NCBI GenBank assembly: GCA_015494485.1
Contig: WGBF01000408.1
Span: 1 to 7,877, forward strand
Source of the DNA: a bacterium
GTDB lineage: Bacteria > Calditrichota > Calditrichia > RBG-13-44-9 > J042
Direction: 5' to 3'
DNA: 7,877 bases
A program made the translations under genes and the position numbers. Shown here piece by piece: positions 1-6,367 of the stretch (its first letter is position 1; each line of letters begins with the position of its first letter). The notes beneath the pieces are model-generated. The model was not told the DNA's origin and did no database searches. It saw nothing but the letters and a program-made list of their open reading frames with translations.

Positions 1-83
1 ATGTGGCGGGCGGCGGAGATGGCCGCGGCTTCCGTGACCCGCACCAGGTCCATTGCCAGATTCCGATGAATTTTTTCTCCCAT
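1..83 (-). CDS. glpX: Class II fructose-1,6-bisphosphatase (GlpX family), N-terminal fragment
   Basis: Only the first 27 codons are inside the window; the gene continues past the left edge. The visible peptide contains NLAMDLVRVTEAAAISAARH, which closely matches the start of GlpX proteins (Bacillus and E. coli GlpX have an N-terminal helix of the form ELxRVTEAAALA). GlpX is a metal-dependent phosphatase that converts fructose-1,6-bisphosphate to fructose-6-phosphate. In some autotrophs it also acts on sedoheptulose-1,7-bisphosphate, which would suit this operon; that dual role is inference. The ATG at 83-81 follows an AAGGA site (95-91) with a 7-nt spacer, 45 nt after the fba stop, so it is probably the sixth gene of the cbb operon. 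The identification rests on about 25 residues, but in context it is convincing. Confidence 0.8.
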   Translation of the reverse strand, partial: MGEKIHRNLAMDLVRVTEAAAISAARH

Positions 84-128
84 TGACTCTTCCTTTCCGG
101 TTTACCTGAACGTGTTGTGTGCCGGCAA

Positions 129-1097
129 TTAGTGCGACGCCGGTGCCTGCTGAAGTGCCTGGCGCACGGTTTCCAGTTGACCGTACGACAGCAAATAGCG
201 GGACTTTTCCACAATAAAATCGGCGTAGGCTTCAATAAAAGCTTTGCCCGGTTTGCGGAAGTCAAAATTTTCGGGATGGTCGCGGAAGTGCTCCCGATGC
301 ACCCGCATCCACACCAGGCGTCCGTCCGTGTCAATATTAACCTTGGTTACCCCCAGCGGTACTGCTTTGGCAAACTCCCGGGGATCCACACCGCGGGCCG
401 AAGGATCCAAAGCACCACCGGCCGCGTTAATGCGTTCCACTTCCTCCCGGGGCACGGAACTGGAACCGTGCATTACCAGGGGGAAGCCCGGCAGCCGCTT
501 CTGGATTTCTTCCAGTCGTTCCAGATAAATCCGCTGGTTCCCTTTGAATTTGTACGCACCGTGGCTGGTACCAATAGCCACCGCCAGGGAATCGCAGCCG
601 GTGCGCTCCACAAATTCCTTTGCTTCATCCGGGTCGGTTAGGCGTGCATCTTTTTCATCCACGGCAATGTCTTCTTCCACACCGCCCAGTTGTCCCAGTT
701 CGGCTTCCACGCTTACCCCTTTGGCATGGGCGTACTCCACCACCCGGCGGGTGATGGCAATATTTTCTTCAAACGGTTCGTGGGAAGCATCAATCATTAC
801 CGAACTGTAAAAGCCGGAATCCACACAATCGTAGCAGGTTTGCTCATCGCCGTGGTCCAGGTGTACGGCAAAGATGGCCTCCGGGTACATTTCTTCCGCA
901 GCGCGAATAATATTTTCCAGCATTTTGACCCCTGCGTACCGCCGGGCCCCTTTGGAAATTTGAATAATGAACGGCGCCTGGGCTTTCATGTGCCCTTCAA
1001 ACAAACCCAGCGCCTGTTCCATGTTGTTGATGTTGTATGCACCCACGGCAAATTTCCCGTAGGCCACTTTGAACAAATCGGATGTGGTCACAATCAT
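129..1097 (-). CDS. fba: Class II fructose-bisphosphate aldolase
   Basis: A 322-residue class II (metal-dependent) aldolase. It joins dihydroxyacetone phosphate with glyceraldehyde-3-phosphate, and in the CBB cycle possibly with erythrose-4-phosphate to give sedoheptulose-1,7-bisphosphate. Numbering from the ATG at 1097, the expected active-site signatures are present: HLDHGD with catalytic Asp81 and zinc ligand His82, GTSHGAYKFKG with zinc ligand His179, MHGSSSVP with zinc ligand His210, and the phosphate-binding KVNIDTDGR near 252-260. Length is normal for the class. A TTG codon directly upstream (1100-1098) could extend the protein by one residue. The AGGAGG at 1110-1105 lies only 4 nt from that TTG but 7 nt from the ATG, so ATG is preferred. 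The start is 11 nt after the tkt stop, with its ribosome-binding site touching that stop, which suggests translational coupling. In a CBB operon the gene would also be called cbbA. Confidence 0.96.
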   Translation of the reverse strand: MIVTTSDLFKVAYGKFAVGAYNINNMEQALGLFEGHMKAQAPFIIQISKGARRYAGVKMLENIIRAAEEMYPEAIFAVHLDHGDEQTCYDCVDSGFYSSVMIDASHEPFEENIAITRRVVEYAHAKGVSVEAELGQLGGVEEDIAVDEKDARLTDPDEAKEFVERTGCDSLAVAIGTSHGAYKFKGNQRIYLERLEEIQKRLPGFPLVMHGSSSVPREEVERINAAGGALDPSARGVDPREFAKAVPLGVTKVNIDTDGRLVWMRVHREHFRDHPENFDFRKPGKAFIEAYADFIVEKSRYLLSYGQLETVRQALQQAPASH

Positions 1098-1104
1098 CAA
1101 ATAT

Positions 1105-1110
1105 CCTCCT
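1105..1110 (-). promoter_or_regulatory. Ribosome-binding site deciding the fba start
   Basis: A perfect AGGAGG on the minus strand sits 7 nt before ATG (1097) and only 4 nt before the TTG at 1100. Its spacing favours the ATG as the fba start. It overlaps the end of the tkt stop codon (1111-1109). Confidence 0.7.
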
Positions 1111-3169
1111 ACGCTTTGGCTTTTCGCAGTGCGGTTTTTACCGCATTCACCACCGCCTGCGGGGTGATGTTAAATTTTTGGTACAATTGTTTGTACGGTG
1201 CTGATGCACCGAAGGTGGTCATCCCAATGACTTCTCCTGCATCCCCCACCAGGCGGAACCAGGGGTCCGGAATTCCCGCTTCCACCGCCACCCGCGCCTT
1301 CAGGTATCCCGGTAAAATCAGGTCCTGGTAGTGCTGGGGTTGGCACAGGAACAATTCCACACTGGGTACGGAAATCACCTTGGTCTGAATCCCTTCCGCC
1401 AGCAATTGCTGATGGGCTTCCAGGACAATGGCAACTTCCGAACCGCTGGCCAGAATCAACGCCCGGGGTTTTTCCGCATTGCGGAGGATATAGGCCCCCC
1501 GTTCCAGTTTTTCCGCACTATTGGCACCCTGAAGGGGGCGGGTAATGTGGGGCACCCCCTGGCGCGTCAGCACAATCGCGGTGGGTCCGGTGGTATTTTG
1601 CAGGGCCACCCGCCACGCTTCGAAAGTTTCCGCGGCATCGGCAGGGCGAATCACCGCCAGGTTGGGAATTGCCCGCAGGGCCGCCAGGTGTTCCACCGGC
1701 TGGTGGGTGGGACCATCTTCGCCCAGTCCAATGGAATCGTGGGTAAACACGTACACCACCTGCAGCTTCATCATTGCCGCCAGGCGGATGGCGGGCCGCA
1801 TGTAATCGGAAAAAACCAGAAACGTGCCACCGAAGGGGATGAATCCACCGTGCAGCGCCAGACCATTCATGATTGCCCCCATGGCGTGTTCCCGTACGCC
1901 GTAATGAATATAGTTCCCGGCCGGATTTTCCCGCTGTACAATGGTATGGTGAGCAGTGAGGGTTTTGTTTGAACCGCTTAAGTCCGCCGAACCCCCGATG
2001 AGTTGGGGAATAGCCGCAGTGAGTTTCTCCAGTACCTTTCCGGAAGCCGCACGTGTTGCCAGCGGCTTGCTGGCATCAAATTCCGGTCGGAAGGTGTCCC
2101 ACTTTGTTGGCAGGCGATTTTCCAGCCGCTGGAACAGTTCGGTGGCGACATCCGGGTAGGTCTGCCGGAAGCGGTCCACCAGTTGCTGCCACTGCTGGTA
2201 TGCTTCCGTTCCCCGAAGTGCCGACTGCCGGGCAATCTTCAGCGCTTCTTCCGGAATCTGGAACCAATCGGCATCGGCGAAGCCCAGAGTTGCACGGGTA
2301 AGCCGCCATTCTTCTTCTCCCAGTGGTTCGCCGTGGACCTTTGCCGTGCCAGCCCGATGGGGACTGCCGTAGCCAATAACCGTTCGGCAGGCAATTAATG
2401 TGGGTTGTGTGGTGTTGTGTTTTGCCTGGCGAATGGCGGTATCTACAGATTGAACATCATGCCCGTCGGCTTCCAGCACCTGCCAGCCGTAAGCCCCGAA
2501 CCGGTCCGTTACCCGTTCGGAAAACGCCAGGTCGGTACTGCCATCAATGCTAATGTGGTTGTCATCGTACAAAACAATTAATTTCCCCAGTCCCAGATGC
2601 CCCGCCAGGGAAGCGGCTTCGTGGGAGATACCTTCCATTAAATCGCCATCACTGGCCAGCACATAGGTAAAGTGGTCCACCACCGGGAAGTCGGGACGGT
2701 TGTACGTTTCCCGCAGAATCTGTTCCCCCAGTGCCATCCCCACTGCACTGGCAATGCCCTGGCCCAGGGGACCGGTGGTAATCTCCACCCCCGGGGTATG
2801 GCCGTATTCCGGGTGGCCGGGTGTTTTGCTGTCCAATTGGCGAAATTGCCGGAGGTCCTCCAGGGACACCTCATAGCCGGTAAGGTACAGCAGGCTGTAA
2901 AGCAACATGCTACCGTGGCCCGCTGACAGCACGAAGCGGTCCCGATTGGGCCAGTCCGGTGCGGAGGGAGCATGCTTCAGATGGCGCAACCACAGTACGG
3001 TGGCCACATCCGCCATCCCCAGCGGCATGCCCGGATGGCCGGAATTGGCTTTTTGGACCGCATCAATGGTTAGCAGCCGAATGGAATCGGCGACCCGTTT
3101 TAATTGTTGTATTTCGTATGCGGACAGGTTATCGGACGGTTGTTTTGCAAATCGTCTTGCGGCTTCCAT
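1109..3169 (-). CDS. tkt: Transketolase
   Basis: A full-length 686-residue transketolase, a thiamine-diphosphate enzyme moving two-carbon ketol units between sugar phosphates in the regenerative part of the CBB cycle and in the pentose phosphate pathway. Visible landmarks: SGHPGMPLGMADV (43-55) and SAGHGSMLLY (82-91) with the conserved histidines His45 and His85; KTPGHPEYGHTPGVE (115-129) with His118; the ThDP/metal-binding stretch beginning SDGDLMEG (173-180) and ending at YDDNHISIDG (201-210); KVHGEPLG (278-284); HYGVREHAMG (422-431) with the cofactor-activating Glu427; and HDSIGLGEDGPTHQPVEH (477-494). The protein begins about 15-20 residues before the usual conserved start. The ATG at 3169 is supported by AGGAGG at 3182-3177 with a 7-nt spacer, a site lying inside the end of prk. 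Only 2 nt separate it from the prk stop, so translation is probably coupled. In this setting it could be named cbbT. Confidence 0.97.
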   Translation of the reverse strand: MEAARRFAKQPSDNLSAYEIQQLKRVADSIRLLTIDAVQKANSGHPGMPLGMADVATVLWLRHLKHAPSAPDWPNRDRFVLSAGHGSMLLYSLLYLTGYEVSLEDLRQFRQLDSKTPGHPEYGHTPGVEITTGPLGQGIASAVGMALGEQILRETYNRPDFPVVDHFTYVLASDGDLMEGISHEAASLAGHLGLGKLIVLYDDNHISIDGSTDLAFSERVTDRFGAYGWQVLEADGHDVQSVDTAIRQAKHNTTQPTLIACRTVIGYGSPHRAGTAKVHGEPLGEEEWRLTRATLGFADADWFQIPEEALKIARQSALRGTEAYQQWQQLVDRFRQTYPDVATELFQRLENRLPTKWDTFRPEFDASKPLATRAASGKVLEKLTAAIPQLIGGSADLSGSNKTLTAHHTIVQRENPAGNYIHYGVREHAMGAIMNGLALHGGFIPFGGTFLVFSDYMRPAIRLAAMMKLQVVYVFTHDSIGLGEDGPTHQPVEHLAALRAIPNLAVIRPADAAETFEAWRVALQNTTGPTAIVLTRQGVPHITRPLQGANSAEKLERGAYILRNAEKPRALILASGSEVAIVLEAHQQLLAEGIQTKVISVPSVELFLCQPQHYQDLILPGYLKARVAVEAGIPDPWFRLVGDAGEVIGMTTFGASAPYKQLYQKFNITPQAVVNAVKTALRKAKA

Positions 3170-3171
3170 GT

Positions 3172-4122
3172 TTAGCCCTCCTGTGAAATGCCAATGGTTT
3201 CCAGTGCGGTTACCAGATGGTACGCGACCAACATTTGCGTTAACGCCAGTGGATAAGAGCGTTTTTCCACATCGCCATCCATATAAACGCCCAGTTTCTC
3301 CAGATTCATTTTGGAAGCGGCGGACATTAAATGGCTGCCCAGTAATTTTTCCAGCTCGTCGGTTTTTTGGGCAGTGATATTTCCATCCACCTCCAGAATG
3401 TCGGCCGGTTTGCCCTCATCCCGACCCAGGCTCATGGTAATGGGTGGTTTGGGCGTACCATTGGATGCGGCATGCTCCAGCACATCGCTTAAATCCGGAT
3501 GAGGGATGGTGGGCCGAAGCACCAGCCGCACATTGAGATGGGAATTGTCATTTTTGCGGTGTTCCGGCGGCGGATAAAAATTGACCACAATATCCGCATA
3601 TGCCCGCTGGGGGTGAATATAACTGGCACTGTCGTGCTTTCGGGCTTCCAGAGCCTGCAGAACCTGTTCCCGGGTGTAACCCCGCTTGGTGGTGTCCCGC
3701 TTAATCTTCCATTCAATTCGCAGGGATTCTTCCGGCGCTAAAAATACTTTGACGTCGAAACAATCCCGCATTATCCGGGAATGGAACCCCAGGAGCCCTT
3801 CCACAATAACAAAGCGGGTGGGTTTAATATACTCCGGGGGATCGAAATCCCCCGTGGCATGGTTGTACACCGGTTTTAAGATGGGTTTGCCTTCGCGCAG
3901 TAACACAAAATGCTGCTCCATGATATCAATGTAATTACAGGCCGGATTCAGTGCGGTAATACCCATTTCCTTCCGTTGCTTCCGGTTGTATTTGTGGTAA
4001 TCATCGCTGCAAATGGCGGTAACGTTTTCCTTGCCCAGTAAATTTACAATCCCCCGCGTTAAGGTGGTCTTCCCTGCAGCGCTGTCCCCCACAATACCCA
4101 GCATAATCGTTTTCTTGTTCAC
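3172..4122 (-). CDS. prk: Phosphoribulokinase
   Basis: Phosphoribulokinase phosphorylates ribulose-5-phosphate with ATP to make RuBP, the CO2 acceptor of RuBisCO. With the GTG start at 4122 it has 316 residues. The P-loop GDSAAGKTT is at 12-20, ICSDDYHKYNRKQRKE at 37-52 carries the catalytic-aspartate region, VIVEGLLG at 106-112 is Walker B-like, and KIKRDTTKRG is at 139-148. Length and the C-terminal half (for example LGVYMDGDVEKRSYPLALTQ, 277-296) resemble the long cyanobacterial/plant-like class, not the ~290-residue proteobacterial one. The cyanobacterial P-loop cysteine is alanine here (Ala16) while the second (Cys38) is kept, so the regulatory disulfide cannot form. The frame is open up to an ATG at 4164 overlapping the cbbS stop, and another ATG lies at 4128. 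The GAAAGGAG at 4136-4129 abuts the latter but is 6 nt from GTG 4122, so GTG is preferred. Also called cbbP. Confidence 0.95.
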   Translation of the reverse strand: MNKKTIMLGIVGDSAAGKTTLTRGIVNLLGKENVTAICSDDYHKYNRKQRKEMGITALNPACNYIDIMEQHFVLLREGKPILKPVYNHATGDFDPPEYIKPTRFVIVEGLLGFHSRIMRDCFDVKVFLAPEESLRIEWKIKRDTTKRGYTREQVLQALEARKHDSASYIHPQRAYADIVVNFYPPPEHRKNDNSHLNVRLVLRPTIPHPDLSDVLEHAASNGTPKPPITMSLGRDEGKPADILEVDGNITAQKTDELEKLLGSHLMSAASKMNLEKLGVYMDGDVEKRSYPLALTQMLVAYHLVTALETIGISQEG

Positions 4123-4128
4123 GACCAT

Positions 4129-4136
4129 CTCCTTTC
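4129..4136 (-). promoter_or_regulatory. Ribosome-binding site deciding the prk start
   Basis: GAAAGGAG on the minus strand is followed directly by ATG (4128), with no spacer, and after 6 nt by GTG (4122) in the same frame. Normal Shine-Dalgarno spacing selects the GTG and gives a protein beginning MNKKTIMLGIVGDS, as expected for a kinase whose first strand leads into the P-loop. Confidence 0.65.
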
Positions 4137-4163
4137 GTTTTAAATCCCCCGGCGCCAGCGGCA

Positions 4164-4475
4164 TCAGGCAGCAGCTTGTGGTTTGTACACCACAAAACTA
4201 AACACCTGACACTGGCGCTTGTTGTCATAGCCCGTTAATTTGATATACGCATTGGGATTATTCCGCTGGCATTCTTGAATTTCTTCCAGGACCTCTTCCG
4301 GCGTTTCGGCATTAAAGAACGGCAGCTTCCAGAACGTCCAGTAAGCGTTTTCAGGTCCCGGCGTTTCCGTGTATTCAATTCCCGGGTACCACCCATTTTT
4401 AACAATATATTCAATTTGTTTTTTAATGTCTGCGTCGCTCATTTGCGGTAAGTAAGAAAATGTTTCCAGTTTCAT
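4164..4475 (-). CDS. cbbS: RuBisCO small subunit, form I
   Basis: A 103-residue small subunit that caps the L8S8 form I RuBisCO. Recognisable features are the N-terminal METFSYLP-like start (here KLETFSYLPQMSD), GWYPGIEYTE (28-37), the family hallmark ENAYWTFWKLPFF, and the C-terminal strands YIKLTGYDNKRQCQVFSFVVYKP. The hallmark and the lack of a red-type C-terminal extension fit a green-type (IA/IB-like) subunit, matching the large subunit. The ATG at 4475 is preceded by AAGGAG (4487-4482) with a 6-nt spacer and lies 44 nt after the cbbL stop. The final TGA overlaps the ATG of the longest possible prk reading frame, although the preferred prk start is 41 nt further on. It should be co-expressed with cbbL, with which it assembles in the cytoplasm. 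Confidence 0.97.
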   Translation of the reverse strand: MKLETFSYLPQMSDADIKKQIEYIVKNGWYPGIEYTETPGPENAYWTFWKLPFFNAETPEEVLEEIQECQRNNPNAYIKLTGYDNKRQCQVFSFVVYKPQAAA

Positions 4476-4519
4476 GGATTGCTCCTTCCTGTTTTTATTT
4501 TATTGAATGGTTTCGCCCG

Positions 4520-5971
4520 TTAGCGGTCCAGGGAATCCACGGTATCGTAGTCGAATTTAATCTCTTTCCAGGTTTCCATGGCTTTTTGCAAGGCGGGTGA
4601 AAATCGGGCGGCTTCTTTTAGAATTTGGGCACCTTCCCGCAACAGGTCGCGGCCTTCATTGCGGGCTTTGACGGCCGCTTCCAGTGCTACCCGGTTGGCT
4701 GTTGCCCCCGGTGCGTTCCCCCAGGGATGCCCCAGCGTGCCGCCGCCAAATTGTAGCACCACATCATCCCCAAACAGTGCCACCAGTTCCGGGATGTGCC
4801 ACACGTGAATTCCGCCGGATGCCACCGGCATGGTAGCCGCCATGGAAACCCACGGCTGGTCAAAAAAGATGCCCCATTCTTTATTCGCCAGCACAAAATC
4901 TTCCCGCAGTAAATCGGCCACGGCCAGGGTGGACACCCGATCGCCTTCCAGCTTGCCCACAATGGTCCCATTGTGCACGTGGTCCGCACCGACAATGCGC
5001 GCCCATTTGGCCAACACCCGCCAGTGGATGCCATGGTTTTTCTGGCGGTCAATTACGGCGTGCATCGCTCGGTGGGCATGTAGCAGTATTCCATTCCGCC
5101 GGCACCATTTGGACAGGGAGGCAAACGCAGTGAACCCTACCGTTAGATAATCCACCATAATAATGCGGGAGCCCAGTGCTTTGGCATCTTCGGCGCGGCG
5201 ATACATCTCCTCCATATCACCGGCGGTCACGTTCAGATAATGGCCTTTGCGTTCGCCCGTCTCCGCCTCAGCTTTGTGCACCGCTTCCATTACAAAGCGG
5301 GCCCGGTCGTACCACCGCATGAAGGGCTGAGAGGTAATGTTTTCGTCATCCTTGGTAAAATCCAGCCCGCCGCGCAGGGCTTCGTACACCACCCGTCCGT
5401 AATTTTTGGCCGAAAGCCCCAGCTTGGGCTTCATGGTTGCCCCCAGGAGCGGACGGCCATATTTATTGAGCAAATCACGTTCTACCACGATCCCGTGGGG
5501 TGGCCCCTGAAAGGTTTTTAACAACACCGGCGGGATGTGCAGGTCCTCCAGCCGCAGGGCGCGGATGGCTTTGAAACCAAAGACATTGCCAACAATTGAG
5601 GACATCAGATTGGGCATGGACCCTTCTTCGAACAAATCCAGTGGATAGGCGATGTAGGCCATAAATTGATTCTCCTGCCCGGGGATGGGTTCAATTTTGT
5701 ACGTGCGACCAGCGTACCGCGCCTGGTCGGTGAGGTGGTCCGACCACACCGTGGTCCAGGTTCCCGAAGACGATTCTGCCGCCACGGCAGCAGCGGCTTC
5801 TTCCCAGGGAACGCCTTCCTGGGGGGTAATACGGAACGCCGCCAGGACATCTGTGGGATTGGGAGTGTAATCCGGGTCGTAATAATAACGCCCCTGAGCG
5901 CTGTATTCCTTTACCCCGGCTTCAAAAAGGGCTTTATCCCCTTTGCCTCTGGTGGGATTACTGTTGGGCAT
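4520..5971 (-). CDS. cbbL: RuBisCO large subunit, form I (green-type)
   Basis: A 483-residue catalytic subunit that carboxylates RuBP to two 3-phosphoglycerates. Catalytic residues are intact (offset +6 from spinach): Glu66, Thr71-Trp72, Lys181 and Lys183 in GATMKPKLGLS, the carbamylated Lys207 with metal ligands Asp209 and Glu210 in GGLDFTKDDE, His300, His333, loop-6 Lys340 in GTIVGKLEGD, Ser385 in MPVASGGIH, and the GGGTLGHPWGNAPG phosphate site (409-422). The pattern LEDLHIPP...KTFQGPPHGI...NKYGRPLLG follows green-type (IA/IB) enzymes rather than red-type, and it is clearly not form II, III or a RuBisCO-like protein. The residue after His333 is Asn334, where I recall Ser or Ala in most form I enzymes. 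ATG 5971 has AAAGGAG at 5984-5978 with a 6-nt spacer. It is the first gene of the operon; no activase gene is visible beside it. Confidence 0.98.
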   Translation of the reverse strand: MPNSNPTRGKGDKALFEAGVKEYSAQGRYYYDPDYTPNPTDVLAAFRITPQEGVPWEEAAAAVAAESSSGTWTTVWSDHLTDQARYAGRTYKIEPIPGQENQFMAYIAYPLDLFEEGSMPNLMSSIVGNVFGFKAIRALRLEDLHIPPVLLKTFQGPPHGIVVERDLLNKYGRPLLGATMKPKLGLSAKNYGRVVYEALRGGLDFTKDDENITSQPFMRWYDRARFVMEAVHKAEAETGERKGHYLNVTAGDMEEMYRRAEDAKALGSRIIMVDYLTVGFTAFASLSKWCRRNGILLHAHRAMHAVIDRQKNHGIHWRVLAKWARIVGADHVHNGTIVGKLEGDRVSTLAVADLLREDFVLANKEWGIFFDQPWVSMAATMPVASGGIHVWHIPELVALFGDDVVLQFGGGTLGHPWGNAPGATANRVALEAAVKARNEGRDLLREGAQILKEAARFSPALQKAMETWKEIKFDYDTVDSLDR

Positions 5972-6052
5972 ATGCTGCTCCTTTATGTTATGGTGTTGGT
6001 TATTCGCAATTCCTTCCCGGAACGGTTCACCTTCCCTGTGGCGTAATGAGTT

Positions 6053-6067
6053 TCAATTTTTGTGCCA
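6053..6067 (-). promoter_or_regulatory. Possible sigma54-type promoter for the cbb operon
   Basis: On the minus strand TGGCAC (6067-6062), five A residues, then TTGA (6056-6053) match the sigma54 consensus TGGCAC-N5-TTGC except at the last -12 base. Spacing is right, and transcription would begin roughly 70 nt before the cbbL ATG. The mismatch falls on the normally conserved C of the -12 GC, and short matches in AT-rich DNA arise by chance, so this is tentative. No convincing sigma70 pair was found in the same stretch. Confidence 0.25.
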
Positions 6068-6080
6068 TTTTTCATTTAGT

Positions 6081-6090
6081 TATTGCAATA
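6081..6090. promoter_or_regulatory. Perfect 10-bp palindrome TATTGCAATA upstream of cbbL
   Basis: The sequence TATTGCAATA equals its own reverse complement and lies about 110 nt before the cbbL start, just upstream of the sigma54-like element. Its position and symmetry suit an operator for a dimeric regulator. A LysR-type CbbR is the usual controller of such operons, but the longer T-N11-A type site is not clear here and no cbbR gene is in the window. Confidence 0.25.
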
Positions 6091-6289
6091 TTTTTTATTT
6101 TCATTAAAAACAGGTCCTTACGGCAGCATATTTCCAGATGAGCCCTTTACGGAATGCTTACCATTTTTTAGGATTGTGCCAAGGGCGTCCCACAATACTG
6201 CGACATACCCGACTCTTTTCGCAAGTGTTCCGACGGAAAAGCAACCGACTTTCATTAACGATTTGCCCCGGAAGTACCGGTTGCCGCAG

Positions 6290-6305
6290 AACCGGCTTTC
6301 CGGTT
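6290..6305. repeat. Short inverted repeat AACCGG-CTTT-CCGGTT
   Basis: A perfect 6-bp stem with a 4-base loop lies in the middle of the divergent intergenic region, about 60 nt before the plus-strand gene. A further copy of CCGGTTG occurs just upstream at 6278-6284. Downstream on the plus strand the sequence is AT-rich but lacks a clean T run, so it is a poor terminator. Its role is unknown; it may be an operator or incidental structure. Confidence 0.3.
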
Positions 6306-6367
6306 GTAATTATTTCCACCACACATTAACTTACCGGAGACCAAGATGATAACTGTAAGAGGAAATA

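Larger units (their letters stand above)
5972..6367. other. Intergenic region between the cbb operon and the divergent gene
   Basis: About 396 nt without a convincing gene, between two divergent transcription units, so it should hold promoters for both. The part nearest cbbL (about 6041-6115) is AT-rich with long A/T runs. It contains the palindrome and the sigma54-like element listed separately. The rest (about 6116-6330) is closer to the operon in composition and contains a short CCGG-rich hairpin at 6290-6305. For the plus-strand gene the best sigma70-like guess is TTGTAA (6304-6309) with TAACTT (6327-6332), 17 nt apart, which is a weak match. An open frame of 88 codons crosses 6083-6349 on the plus strand, but it has no good ribosome-binding site or recognisable motif. 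No tRNA or riboswitch is recognised. Confidence 0.6.

Noticed and set aside
117..3377. Numerous plus-strand open frames of 60-213 codons opposite fba, tkt and prk
   Set aside because: They are antisense to strongly supported genes, lack good ribosome-binding sites and have no recognisable domains; they follow from the codon composition of the real genes.
6215..6241. Inverted repeat CTTTTC / GAAAAG with a 15-nt loop
   Set aside because: The six-base arms with a long loop and no T run are within chance expectation; no terminator or operator role can be argued.
6083..6349. Plus-strand open frame of 88 codons in the divergent intergenic region
   Set aside because: It has no Shine-Dalgarno site, low-complexity composition and no motif I recognise, and it overlaps the probable cbb promoter region.
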